Positions 46,695-57,834 of a stretch of 64,000 bases of DNA are shown in pieces. Under the pieces are notes generated by a model. That model was not told the origin of the DNA and did not search any database. It was given only the letters and a program-made list of their open reading frames with translations. A program made the translations under genes and the position numbers. Origin of the DNA: Musa acuminata AAA Group (lineage: Eukaryota > Streptophyta > Magnoliopsida > Zingiberales > Musaceae); the NCBI RefSeq assembly GCF_036884655.1, contig NC_088359.1, forward strand, positions 18,480,501-18,544,500, in the 5' to 3' direction. How positions within the stretch are numbered: the first letter of the stretch is position 1; each line of letters opens with the position of its first letter.

Positions 46695-47204
46695 AATTTA
46701 TAGGGGAAAAGCCACATCAAGCAACTCAAGTCGCATGCCATTTTCTTCAGATATCTCAGAGACAAATATAGAGAAGGAACACATGGCTGAAAAAAGACGA
46801 GAGAATACGCAAAATCAAAGCTAAAGAGAGAAAAAAAAATCCTTGTGCTAGTGTTCAGCACTTCATCAAACCACCCAGCCATTCCCATTAGAAATATGCA
46901 CTTAGTGTCCCCATAGATGTTAACAAGCCAAACTAATATGAACTCATGGCATTTATAAAGAAAAAGCCACAGCAGCCAACTCAAGTTGCATGCCATTTTC
47001 TTCAGATATCTCAGAGACAAATATTGATAAGGAACACATGGCTGAAAAAACACGAGAGAATATGCAAAATAAAAGCTCGAGAGAAAAAAAAACTTTTTGT
47101 GCTCGTGTTCATTACTTCAATATCACCCAACCACTCCCACCAGAAATATACACTTAGTTACCCCATAAATGTTAACAAGCCAACTAACATGAACAATGTC
47201 TCTT
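46695..47204. repeat. 255-bp tandem duplication
   Basis: Two units, about 46695-46949 and 46950-47204. Shared words spaced 255 bp include AAAGCCACA, GCATGCCATTTTCTTCAG, ATCTCAGAGACAAATA and AGGAACACATGGCTGAAAAA. Open minus-strand frames across it are a by-product. Confidence 0.85.
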
Positions 47205-48019
47205 CATCATGCAAAGTAGAAACTAGAAAGAGTAACAAACCCATCTTCCTTGAACTGATGCTATCAAGTTTCCAGTGATTCTTATCTAATGTGACAATTG
47301 TCCCCCTGATGCTTTGGTTCAGATAGACTCATTACTAAAAGGGCAATCGTTCCTTGCACCATTGTTTCTAATCTTCTCCTGCACAACAAATTCACTCCTC
47401 TCTTTCTTTATTACTAATCTTTCCTTTTCCCTTTTGTGTTTTTTAGGTTATTGACAGTACTGTTCTTAAAAAGTTTAATTTGCTACCAAATTGTAACAAA
47501 TGATTCTTTGGTACTATGCATGCATGTTGTGCTTATAAAGCTATCTGTCATGACCTGGATTTATAAAAAGAATAATAAATTAGTAATTTATTATTCATAA
47601 TTTACATAATAAACTCCCTCTTTTTCTTTTTTTTTTCTTCGTCTTTGAATTCAAATCTTTGTCTTTACAATAGTAAATATTCTATTAATTAGAAAAGTAA
47701 CTACATCTTCTCAGTGGGGTCACAAGTCTCTTCCACCCAAGCTTCAAATCTATTACAAAATAGTAGATTACTCTAAAAATAAATATAAGATAAAAATATA
47801 TCAACAACTACACATGCTGGTAGGAACCTAAAAAAAATCATAACAATAATCTTCAATATTCATGAAATCAAAATAAATATCAATAATTTAATAAGAAATG
47901 ATAATATATCGATTCATCATAAAACTTATGAATCAGAAAAACGATGATAATTTCTTACATAATAAACAAAATCAATAATCAACCACACGCAACACATACA
48001 TAATAACAAAGGCGTACAT

Positions 48020-48190
48020 CACCGGATGATGCACTCTCCCAACAACGGATAGAGAGGCATATTCCACGGGATGGATTCCTCCCAACAGCGGATGAAGATA
48101 ATCCATATCGCACTCCCAACAGCGGATGGAGTGGTATCCCTCACCCGCCCAAGTGGAGACACGTTCCTCCCAACATCGGATGGAGGAACC
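48020..48190. repeat. Dispersed CCCAACAGCGGATG repeats in the solo LTR
   Basis: Four to five copies of a motif like CTCCCAACAGCGGATGGAG spaced about 30-55 bp (near 48034, 48084, 48112, 48168), each in a GC-rich context unlike the AT-rich flanks. Confidence 0.7.
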
Positions 48191-49064
48191 GTCTAACCAT
48201 CACGTTTGACGGCCCGCTAATCCTCGAAGGGAATCGCCATACCTACCCTCGGCATGGATGCACAAACATCCATGATCATTCATTTACACTCATCCATTCA
48301 CTCACATATGCATCAAGAAATCAATATGATTAAATATTATGAGAAACCATACTTGACGTAAATCTACTATACTATGTTCATTGGTGGCTCCGCATTGTGA
48401 TGTGCCTGTAGCTCCTTTCACAGGTTACACTTCTAATGTGAACTACTAGCATAGTCACATCTATTACATGATAACAATCATATCAATATCATAAACTTGA
48501 GAAAAGTAGAAAACCAATAATCATTTTCAAATGATATCTCCAGATAAATCTTTTAAATTCATCAAATCATAAAGACATGAAACATCAATCTCTCAATAGT
48601 CCTCAATCAACCAAAACTCTAATTGGAATAGTTCAATAGACTTAAACCAAACTCAATTTGATTAAAACATAACAGAACCAACTTCAAATCCTTATAGAAC
48701 CAATCTGGAATCATCCTAGACTGGTCTAATTTAGATTTGATTGATCTCGATTAAGTCAAGTAGGTTTGAACTAGTCAAGTTAGTTTGGAATCACCCTAAA
48801 CCAGCTTTAACCGATCAAACCTATATTATTTAGTCAATTAACGAGCTCAAACCAATAAAGAAAAAAGAAATTAGACTATGTCGTATAGTGCTAGCCCAGA
48901 CCGAACCAGCCCACCTGAGTCTTGGACGGATCACATGCACTGCACATGCCTGTTCCAAGTAATAGGTTGAGTTGAGGTATAACGAGCTAGATAAAAGAGC
49001 AACGATGTGTCTAATGCCAATCGTATAGTTGGGCAGGCTTAACTTCATGGACTAGGCTAAGCCT

Positions 49065-49335
49065 CACTTATAAGTTGGGTTGAGTCTTACCATTGAACTA
49101 GGTCATGCTTGGCTCGCGAGTTAGTCATACCTAGACACATGAGTTGGGGTCGTATCTAACAACATGGATTAGGTTGTACCTAGTCGCAAGAGCTGGCTCA
49201 TGCTTGGCCACATGGTTAGGTTGTACCTTGCCATATGAGTTGCGTCATGCCCAGTCACACATGGGCTAGGTCGTACATGACCACATCGTACATGACCACA
49301 TGAGTTAGGTCGTACATGACCACATGGGCTAAGTC
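49065..49335. repeat. Degenerate ~30-35-bp tandem repeats in the solo LTR
   Basis: Repeated words TAGGTCGTACATGACCACAT, GTTAGGTTGTACCT, GAGTT and ATGCTTGGC in head-to-tail order. The last copies near 49270-49330 are nearly identical, the earlier ones diverged. Confidence 0.75.
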
Positions 49336-50250
49336 GATCCGATCTGATAAATCAACCTGACTCAAGTCAGACCCCAATTAGACTCCTCTTATCAAATTAA
49401 ATTTTAATATTTAAAATTATTAAAGAATAACTCAAATCCATTAACTAAAAATTTAAATTCATGATCTTAAATTTAAAACTAATTACATTATAGAATTTTA
49501 CACATAATTCTTAAAACATAGATATATCTAATTAAATAAATTAGAACTATTATGCTAATTCAAAAATAAGAATTTTAATAATTAAATCAATATTAAAATT
49601 CACTTAAGCTTAAGAGATCAATATAAATCAAATAAACATTCTAACATCCCAAATCAATTATTATTATTTAATAATCATGAAATTTTAAAATTAAAACATC
49701 ATTACGCATTATAAAATGATAACAATCTCAACATCAAGATTTCAAAACATAAATCAAAGCTAATTAAAAAAAGAAAGGATCCTACCTCTCCTCGGTTATC
49801 CTTTCCTCGATATCATCTCCTCGGAAAGTCCTTTCTTAAATCCTCCTATTGTTAGGCTTGGTGAGGAATAAGGAAGGAGTAGTCCCCTTTATATAAGAGA
49901 AGATGATATCTCCCCAGAATGTAAGTAATAATTTAATTCTTATTTTTAATTTATTTTTATTTTCCTTTCACACACAAAGAGAGAAATATAATATTCATTT
50001 CTTATAGTTCACACACGAAAATGGAATACAAACTATTTACTTCCTAAAAATCAAATCACTTATTAGGAAATAAATCAATTAATAATTTAATTGATTAGTA
50101 GAATTCATAACTTATTCACATGATTAAGAAAATCAAATTTAATCATTTCCTTAACTACAGTACACAAACATAAAAGTTAATAATAAAGCAATATATCATT
50201 TATAGTAATTAATTTATGTTAAGGGAGAAATTATCGGTGATTACACTATC

Positions 50251-50923
50251 GATCATGCTATTTATATAGAGTCACATATTAACGAGAACATTGATTGGGT
50301 TCAGTTAGGATGAGTTGCTTATGGCTTTTTTACATCATCAAGCATTGATTTCTCCTATCCTGATTATGTTATAGTAGCATTGCCAGATCACTTGGACTTC
50401 CTCTAAACAAGAAGAAATATTAAGTTATTCATGTGAAAGCCCTTTCATTGGGCCTCCCTAAATCCTGCATCTATGAGAGCCTTACCAGCTAGGCCACCTT
50501 TCTTTAATGTGAGAACCCTTACATATACACACTTCTCCTCTCTCTCTTACACATACACACTTCTCAATTTAGTGTCTAGTAATTCCCATGACTGAATGCT
50601 TGAATCTACTGTTGTGATGTAGTAGGCCACCTGGCCACCAAGGAAGTAGGCCATCATCTGATGATGTAGTAGGTCATCTAGAATCCTAAATAGCACATGA
50701 CTAAATATACTAACATATCTATAAGACCATGACAACAAATCTAATTCGAGCTTCATTATTTCAAAAAATAAGTCATTCCAAATTAGATTGTCAAACAGGA
50801 TATTAATTAGCATTTCATGCAAAGAAGTTGCATGATCGAGTGGTTGCAAATTGAAGGTGAATGCTATAACAATTGGTTACTATTATGACCAAGGTATACA
50901 ATTTCGAATAATACCCTCAAGAA

Positions 50924-50925
<2 letters not shown>
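50251..50925. other. Unassigned AT-rich sequence
   Basis: No ORF, RNA or transposon signature recognised. A short ACACATACACACTTCTC-type duplicated word occurs near 50525-50565. Confidence 0.4.
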
Positions 50926-51022
<97 letters not shown>

Positions 51023-51103
51023 AAGCAACGTCGCCCCGCATGGGAGAAGGAAAAGGTGACGTCGCCAAGGTGATACGACGTCACCTTTTATAAAAAAAAA
51101 TTA

Positions 51104-51134
<31 letters not shown>

Positions 51135-51263
51135 TATATATAAATATATATTTATTAAATTTATATATATATATATATAAACGAGGCAACGTCGCCCCGC
51201 CTGGGAGAAGAGAGAGGCGACGTCGTCGAATTTATATTTATATATATATATATATATATATAT
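50926..51263. repeat. (TA)n arrays separated by CpG-rich boxes
   Basis: Long perfect (AT) array 50926-51018, then shorter TA tracts near 51102-51124, 51160-51178 and 51238-51263. Between them sit two related GC-rich boxes, CAACGTCGCCCCGC-TGGGAGAAG, at about 51026 and 51188, each followed by a GACGTCG-containing segment. Confidence 0.9.
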
Positions 51264-51338
51264 GTACCGAGCGGTATACAGTATCGTACCGTATCAAGCT
51301 AACGTCGAAACTCTGATATGGTACGAAATTGCGAACCT

Positions 51339-51710
51339 TGGTTAGGACTCTAGCTAAGAGAGTCCTAATTGAGTTTTATTGAAAGGGGCATTCATATAAA
51401 ACCTACCTAGTCGACCCCTATTAAAGAGGTGAAGAGGCCGGCTAAGGTTAGGATTAGTTTAGAGGTTACTTCTTAGAGAAGCATTAGGAGTTGGTTAGAA
51501 GTAAGAGTCTTGAATAGGAGTCCTATTAGGAGTTGGGGTTTAGAAGCCCTATAAATAGTTATGTATTCATCCTCTTTTCATGAGGAATAGATGAATCTTT
51601 TTAACAGCCTTTGAGCAACAACCTGGAGGAAGGAACCCCTATAGAGTTCCAAGGAGATCGATCCCCTAAAGATATCAACCCCAAGCTTAGAATCTGCAAG
51701 GGTTCTAACA
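51339..51710 (+). repeat. 5' LTR of Ty3 element 1
   Basis: 372 bp, TGG-TTAGGACTC to GGTTCTAACA; CCCTATAAATAG TATA-like box near 51549. The leading TG has an extra G relative to the other LTRs of this family. Confidence 0.88.
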
Positions 51711-51712
51711 CT

Positions 51713-51724
51713 TGGTATCAGAGC
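51713..51724 (+). other. Primer-binding site of Ty3 element 1
   Basis: TGGTATCAGAGC, complementary to initiator tRNA-Met, two bases past the 5' LTR. Confidence 0.85.
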
Positions 51725-52256
51725 AGCATTCTTGGCATCTCGCTACCCTTCCACAGCCACCCGTCAGCCCTCCACAACCGCCCAAAGTAATTCCCACAAT
51801 TGCTTAAAAGATCGTCGTCGAATTCCGCCGTCATCTCCACCACCGCGGATCATCCTTTGATCTCCCCGTAAATTGCAATAGGTTCTGGTTTCCTACCTTA
51901 CTATTGCTACAATTTAGTTATCCTTATTCAAAAATCCAAAAAAAAATTATTCCTATATTACTGCATAAACTTTTTGTCACAAAGTTTTTATCTCTACGAC
52001 GAAAGATGCACTACAGAATTCCAGCCGCATAGCACAGTTTGTTTGATCTTGCTACTGTGTTTTTTCTATCAAATTCTCTACAAAATTTTTACGACAGCTT
52101 TGACACTTCCTAACAGCGGATTTCCCTTTGGTTTTGTCAAAAAATTCTCAATATAAACCAATGACCTTTTACGTCCAAACTGCTACACTTTAGACGTAAA
52201 AGCCTACTGTAGTACCTTTCCGTGATCCTCAATTTTTTCGAACCTTCTACCACCCC

Positions 52257-53580
52257 ATGCCATTAACCCGTCAACAGAAAAAAGATAGGGACATCTCTGA
52301 TCTACAGGCATATGCTATGGTTTTTCAAGGTCCAATTAATGTCAAATTTGAAGCATTGGAATCTCGGATTGAATCGCTTTTTATTTGCAGAATTCAGAAT
52401 TGGACAACCGCCGAGTCCAATCAAATTTCAGCGATGAGAGAGTTCATAGAGACCTCCAGAGAAGGAGCGACAGCCCTCGGACATGCTTCAGCCACGCATG
52501 AGGGTAGACTTCCCGCGATGGGAAGGAGACCCAGCGGGGTGGATTTCACGCGCCGAACGTTACTTTCGCTACTACCAAACGTCGGATGATGCTATGGTGG
52601 AAATTGTTGTCATCCACCTTGAAAGAGATGTTATTCAATGGTATAATTGGCTGGAATACAATCATAGGGCTCCAACGTGGAATAAATTTAAGAATGCACT
52701 GATGAATCGTTTCGGACCTACGGAGTATGAAAATATCGATGGCCAACTCGCAAAGATTTGACAAACCTCTACGATTCAAGAGTATCAAACCAGGTTTGAG
52801 AAGCTATCCTACCTTGCTCGTGATTGGACTAACCGTCAATTGTTAGGAACATTCATCGAAGGACTCAAGCCAGAGATAAAAGGGGAGGTTAAGGCGCGAC
52901 AACCCCGTACCGTGATAGCTGCAATTTCTTTCGCCCGAATACAAGAAGAACGACTCAACCAAGATGCTCGGAGGATAAGAACCTCTCCTAGGCCCGTGGC
53001 ATATAAACCTCCTTCTGCTCCCAACCGTCCTTCGCTGCCAAAAAATTTGACAAGAGAAGAACTACGTGACCGATCAGCAAAGGGTCTTTGTTGGTATTGC
53101 GACGAGCCATGGAACCGTGATCATCGCTGCAAAAGGGGCCGCCTCCTACTGATTGAACCTCTTGAAGACATAGAGGAGGAGGTCCAGGAGCATGAGGAAG
53201 AGGTCGCGGATGAAGAAAAGCAATTGGTTGATATTACGATGCATGCCCTTGCCGATTACACAAACCCACAAACGATGAAAGTGGGAGGACTTCTGAAGCA
53301 ACAACCTATCACCATTCTTATTGACACCGGGAGCACTAATAATTTTATAAACAGCAAGGTTGCTATCTGGATGGCCTTATCTATCGAGAATTGCAGTAGG
53401 TTTGACGTTAAGGTTGCCGACGGATGAATTTTGAAGTATGATCATAGGTGCCCGCGGGTGAAACTGTTGCTGCAAGACCAAGAGATAATTGCATATTTCT
53501 TCCTCCTCCCTCTTGATGATTATGAGGCCGTGCTCGGCATCGAATGGCTGACGACATTAGGTGATGTTTCCTAGAACTTT
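52257..53580 (+). pseudogene. Ty3 gag and protease (broken)
   Basis: Opens MPLTRQQKKDRD after a roughly 530-bp leader. Readable gag blocks: VDFPRWEGDPAGWISRAERY, FGPTEYENIDGQLAKI, then FEKLSYLARDW. A zinc-knuckle-like CWYCDEPWNRDHRC is at about 53092-53135, an acidic EEEVQEHEEEVADEE linker follows, then protease ILIDTGSTNNFI. There is a frame change between 52530 and 52590, and stops at about 52759, 53425 and 53571. Confidence 0.85.
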
Positions 53581-54773
53581 ATGAAACTAATTATGAAATT
53601 TTACAGTAAGGGGAAACAGGTGATACTGCACGGGAAACGTGGGGGCGACGTAACGACGATTTACACACAGCGAATAGGGAAGGTTTTGCACAAAGCATGC
53701 AGTGGCTTTTTGGTACAACTTGAGCAACAAACTAAGGAAGAGTCAACAGAATTTGAAGATCCAAACCTACTTCCTTTGCTTGCTGAATTTTCAGATATAT
53801 TTGACGAACCGCGCAACCAACCTCCTACCCGTCGGCATGATCATTGTATACCGATTCTTCCGAGCAAACCTCCAGCAAATACTCAGCCATATCGGTATCC
53901 ACATCTCCAAAAGGATGAAATAGAAAGGATTGTAAAAGAGATGCTCGAAACAAGAGTTATTCGGCCAAGTTGCAGCCCCTACTCTTCACCGGTGCTCCTC
54001 GTACGAAAGAAGGACGGAGCATGACGCATGTGCGTTGATTACCGAGCTCTCAACGGCATAACTGTCAAGGATAAATACCCTATTACAGTAGTAGATGAAT
54101 TGCTTGATGAATTAAAGGAAGCACGAGTCTTCACAAAGCTGGACATTCGATTCGGGTATCATCAAATACGAGTGTGTGAAGAAGACATACCGAAAACCGT
54201 CTTTCGAACACACAACGGCCACTATGAATTTTTGGTAATGCCCTTTAGTCTCACCAATGCTCCCTCCACCTTCCAGAGCCATATGAATGATATTTTCCGG
54301 AATTATCTTCGTAAGTTTTTGCTGGTTTTCTTCGATTATATCCTTATTTACAGCCCTGCTCTTAAAAGTCATTTTCAGCACTTACAACTTATTTTGACGA
54401 TTTTGCGAGAATATGTTCTTTTTGTCAAAAAATCGAAGTGCAACTTTCTTCAACAAAAAGTGGAATATCTTGGGCATATCATGTCAGAGAAAGGTGTGGA
54501 AGTGGACCCCTCCAAAATTGAAGTAATGCAGAAATGGCCGACCCCGAGGAACATAAAATCGCTATGCAGCTTTCTCGATTTAATAAGCTACTACCGCAAG
54601 TTCGTAAAAAACTATGGAAAGATTAGTGCACCCCTTACTTCCTTGCTGAAAAAAGATGCTTTCTAGTGGTCGAACAAAACCACCACCGCCTTCAACAAAC
54701 TTAAAGCTGCAATGACGACAATGCTCGTACTAGCGCTACCCGATTTCGGTAAGACTTTTGTTATTGAAGTCGA
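53581..54773 (+). pseudogene. Ty3 reverse transcriptase (inactive)
   Basis: RT domain with [64 protein letters not shown] and [16 protein letters not shown]. The catalytic FFDDI block reads FFDYI (Asp to Tyr), near 54332. Stops at 54022 (Trp position) and 54664 (Gln position). Sequence continues as the RT/RNase H connection until the hAT insertion. Confidence 0.9.
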
Positions 54774-55715
54774 CAGTGATTCAAAAAGGTGCTCGGGCGC
54801 TCGCCTAAGCGCTCGGGCGAGGCGAGGCAAGGCCCGAGCACATCGCTAATCTCCCAGGCGGTGCGGTTCAAACAGGCGCCGCCTGGGCGCTCGCCCGAGC
54901 CCAGGCGTTGGGCCCTTCGGGCAAGCGCCTAGGTTAACCAAGGCGACCGAACCAGGATTTTAGGTCTGGTTCGGTCCTAGTTCTGTCTATGATGGTTAGT
55001 TGGTTCAATCGAACCAACTAAAACTTATATAAGTGACAACCGAACCCTAACCCTCGCCGCTGCCGATCCCGATCTCGCTGCTCGCCGTTGTCGCTACTCG
55101 CAAACGTTGCCGCTGTTGCCGCTCGTCGCTGTCGCTGCTCGCAAACGCTGCCGCTGTCGTCGCTCGCGCCTCCCGCTGCTCGCCGCTCCTGCTCTCGCTG
55201 TCGCTGCTCACAAACGCTGCCGCTGTCGCCGCTCGCGCCTCCCGCTGCTCGCCGCTCCCGCTCCTGCTCCCGCTGCCGCTGCTCGCCGCTGTCGCTGCTC
55301 ACAAACGCTACCGCTGTCGTCGCTCGCGCCTCCCGTTGCTCGCTGGTCACCGCTTCCTCTTTTCTCAGTCAGCAAGCTCAGCACCCCTTTACACTTCTTT
55401 TTAAGTTTTAACAGTATACGTATACTGTATACTGTTAATATTATTAAGTTTATTTGAAATGATTAATTTTCAATACTGTTAATAGATTAACAATATATTA
55501 TTTTAATTTTAATACTGTTAATTTTTATTTATTTGAAACTTTTTGTTAATGTGAAATTGTGATTTTATATCTTAGATTTTCTTAATTTAATAGCATATTT
55601 TTATTTAAAATTTTAAATAATTATATTTATTAATTATATTATATATTTTTATATTTTAGCGCCTAGAGCCTCGGGCGTTTTTGGACCTTGGCGCCTAGCG
55701 CTTTTTAAATCACTG
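54774..55715. mobile_element. hAT-like non-autonomous DNA element, 942 bp
   Basis: Terminal inverted repeats CAGTGATTCAAAAAG (left) and CTTTTTAAATCACTG (right), with a perfect 8-bp target duplication GAAGTCGA at 54766-54773 and 55716-55723. Subterminal regions carry GC-rich inverted words (GCGCTCGGGCGA, GGCGCCTAG). No transposase is encoded. The 8-bp duplication and CAG ends are hAT hallmarks. Confidence 0.93.
55060..55350. repeat. CGCTGC-rich minisatellite inside the hAT element
   Basis: About three tandem units of 75-90 bp built from CGCTGCCGCTGTCG and CTCGCGCCTCCCGCTGCTCG. Open Ala/Arg/Ser-rich frames here in both strands come from the repeat. Confidence 0.85.
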
Positions 55716-57460
55716 GAAGTCGATGCCTCCGAAGTCGGAATTGGTGCTGTACTAATGCAAGATGGCCGCCCCCAAGCTTATACCAGTAAGACATTATCTC
55801 CTTCCCATCTTAAGATGACTATTTACGACAAGGAGATGCTCGCGATTGTGCATGCGGTGACCAAATGGAGACCGTACTTGATCGGGCGACGCTTTTAAAT
55901 CAAGACCGACCATAAAAGCCTAAAATATTTCTTGGAGCAGAAGATATCTTCCCTCGAGCAGCAAAAATGGGTAACAAAGCTTCTTGGATATGATTATGAA
56001 ATAACTTACAAAAAGGGGAAAGAGAATGTTATTGCATATGCTCTTTCGCAGCTACCCGAGCAAGCTAAATTTTCGGTCGTTTCACTTCCGACCAGTGACT
56101 TCCTTGAGGATATTAAGAGGGAATGGCGGGAAGATCCGGAGACCAGTAAGATCATAAAAAAATTGGAGGAAACACCAAGCTCCGTGGCTTATTACAGTTG
56201 GGACTCAAAAGAATTGCGCTATAAGGGACGCATTATGCTTGTGCCAAATTCTACTTACATAAAGACCATCCTTCAAGAGATGCATTCCACACCTACGGTC
56301 GGGCACTCCGAGTTCCTTAGAACTTATAAGAGAATTAAGCAAAATTTTTATTGGGTAGGGATGAAAAATATTATTGCTAAATTTGTGACACGATGTGATG
56401 TATGTCAACGACATAAAGGCGAGACAATGGTAACTCCCGGAAAGCTGCAACCTTTATCCGTCCCGGACTCAATATGGACTAATATATCAATAGACTTAAT
56501 CGAAGGGCTTCTCTCATCACAAGGAAAAGTATTGCTCGAATCTTTATGGAGAATATTGTAAAATTACATGGGATGCCGAGATCTATTGTAAGTTATCGTG
56601 ATAGGGTCTTCACGAGCAGATTTTGGACAGAGTTATTCTAGATGCAGGGCACTAAATTGAAAATGAGTACGGCGTATCACACACAAACCAACGGCCAGAC
56701 TGAAGTGGTGAACAGGTGCTTGGAGAAATACCTCAGATGCTTCACTAGTGACCGGCCAAAATAGTAGACAAAGTGGCTTCCCTGGGCTGAGTGGTGGTAT
56801 AATACAACTTATCATTCATCCACAAAATGTACTCCCTATGAGGCTATGTATGGTCGACCTCCTCCTATGATCCCAAAATATGTGTTGGGCACCTCTAAAG
56901 TAGAACAAGTAGACAGGGAACTACATGACAGAGACAAAATGCTGAAGTTGCTAAAAGATAATCTTACTGCAGCTCAAGCAAGGATGAAACAGTAATATGA
57001 TCAACACAAAAGCGAAAGAGAATTTTCAGTAGGAGATTGGGTCCAGCCATGCAAGCAAACATCAATCTAGACCAGAGCATCTATGAAGCTTTCACCTCGA
57101 TTCTATGGACCCTACCAAATTTTGGAGCAGAGCAGTAGCATACAGATTGGACTTACCCGCCAACTCCCAAATTCATCCAGTCTTCCATGTGTCATGTTTA
57201 AAGCTCAACTGGGATAAAATGGGACAGCCCAAAGCCATCTACCAAATATGAATACCCAAGGAGAACTCCAAATCCAGCTGAGTGTCATAATTGATCGATG
57301 GATCGTGACTTGACGACGACGACCCACTATTGAAGTGCTAATACAATGGGCAAACCTACCAGCAGAAGATGCCACTTGGGAGAACTATGGCGACTTGAAG
57401 ATCAAATTCTCAGAATTCATGGATCGTCAACCTCGAGGACAAGGCTGATTTGAAGAGGAC
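55716..57460 (+). pseudogene. Ty3 RNase H, integrase and chromodomain (broken)
   Basis: RNase H resumes after the hAT insertion (EVDASEVGIGAVLMQDG, MTIYDKEMLAIVHAV, TDHKSLKYFLEQK). Integrase zinc region HSEFLRTYKRIKQNFYW ... CDVCQRH; the integrase core is partly deleted around 56530-56560. It then reads [20 protein letters not shown], and near the end chromodomain-like LIQWANLPAEDATWENY (57340-57395). Numerous stops (for example 55896, 56638, 56762, 56765, 56994). Confidence 0.88.
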
Positions 57461-57465
57461 GGGTC

Positions 57466-57834
57466 TGTTAGGACTCTAGCTAGGAGAGTCCTAATTGAGT
57501 TTCATTGAAAGGGGCATTCATATAAAACCTACCTAGCCGACCCTATTAAAGAGGTGAAGAGGTCGGCTAAGGTTAGGATTAGTTTGGAGGTTGCTTCTTA
57601 GAGAAGCATTAGGAGTTGATTAGAAGTAGGAGTCTTGAGTAGGAGTCCTATTAGGAGTTGGGGTTTAGAAGCCCTATAAATAATCATGTATTCATCCTCT
57701 TTTCATGAGGAATAGATGAATCTTTTTAGCGACCTTTGAGCAACAACCTGGAGAAGGAACCCCTATAGAGTTCCAAGGAAGCCGATCCCCTAAAGAGATC
57801 AATCCCAAACTTAGAATCCGCAAGGGTTCTAATA
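57466..57834 (+). repeat. 3' LTR of Ty3 element 1
   Basis: 369 bp, TGTTAGGACTC to GGTTCTAATA (terminal CA mutated to TA). Preceded by the purine-rich GAAGAGGACGGGTC. Confidence 0.88.

Larger units (their letters stand above)
47546..50245 (+). mobile_element. Solo LTR, 2.7 kb, with perfect 5-bp target duplication
   Basis: Begins TGTCATGACC and ends GGTGATTACA (TG...CA), flanked by CTATC at 47541-47545 and 50246-50250. No coding sequence or primer-binding site lies inside. CTTTATATAAG near 49888 could be the TATA box, 350 bp from the 3' end, which suggests plus orientation. The family is not known to me. Confidence 0.8.
51339..57834 (+). mobile_element. Decayed Ty3/Gypsy chromovirus (plus strand)
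   Basis: Both LTRs, primer-binding site, gag, protease, RT, RNase H, integrase and a chromodomain remnant are recognisable in order. The element is 6.5 kb including a 942-bp hAT-like insertion. Many stops; the RT catalytic motif is altered. No clear target duplication (AACCT versus GTTAC). Confidence 0.92.

Noticed and set aside
46580..47053. 157-codon minus-strand frame with an internal repeat
   Set aside because: It spans the 255-bp DNA duplication; the protein repeat is explained by that and the composition is unlike a coding region.
48020..48190. Regularly spaced repeats considered as a CRISPR-like array
   Set aside because: Plant nuclear sequence, degenerate units, unequal spacers, inside a solo LTR with target duplications.
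50851..51093. Tyr/Ile alternating frames on both strands
   Set aside because: Translation of the (TA)n microsatellite.
55018..55457. Ala/Arg/Ser-rich frames inside the hAT element
   Set aside because: Translation of the CGCTGC minisatellite in three frames and both strands; not a transposase.
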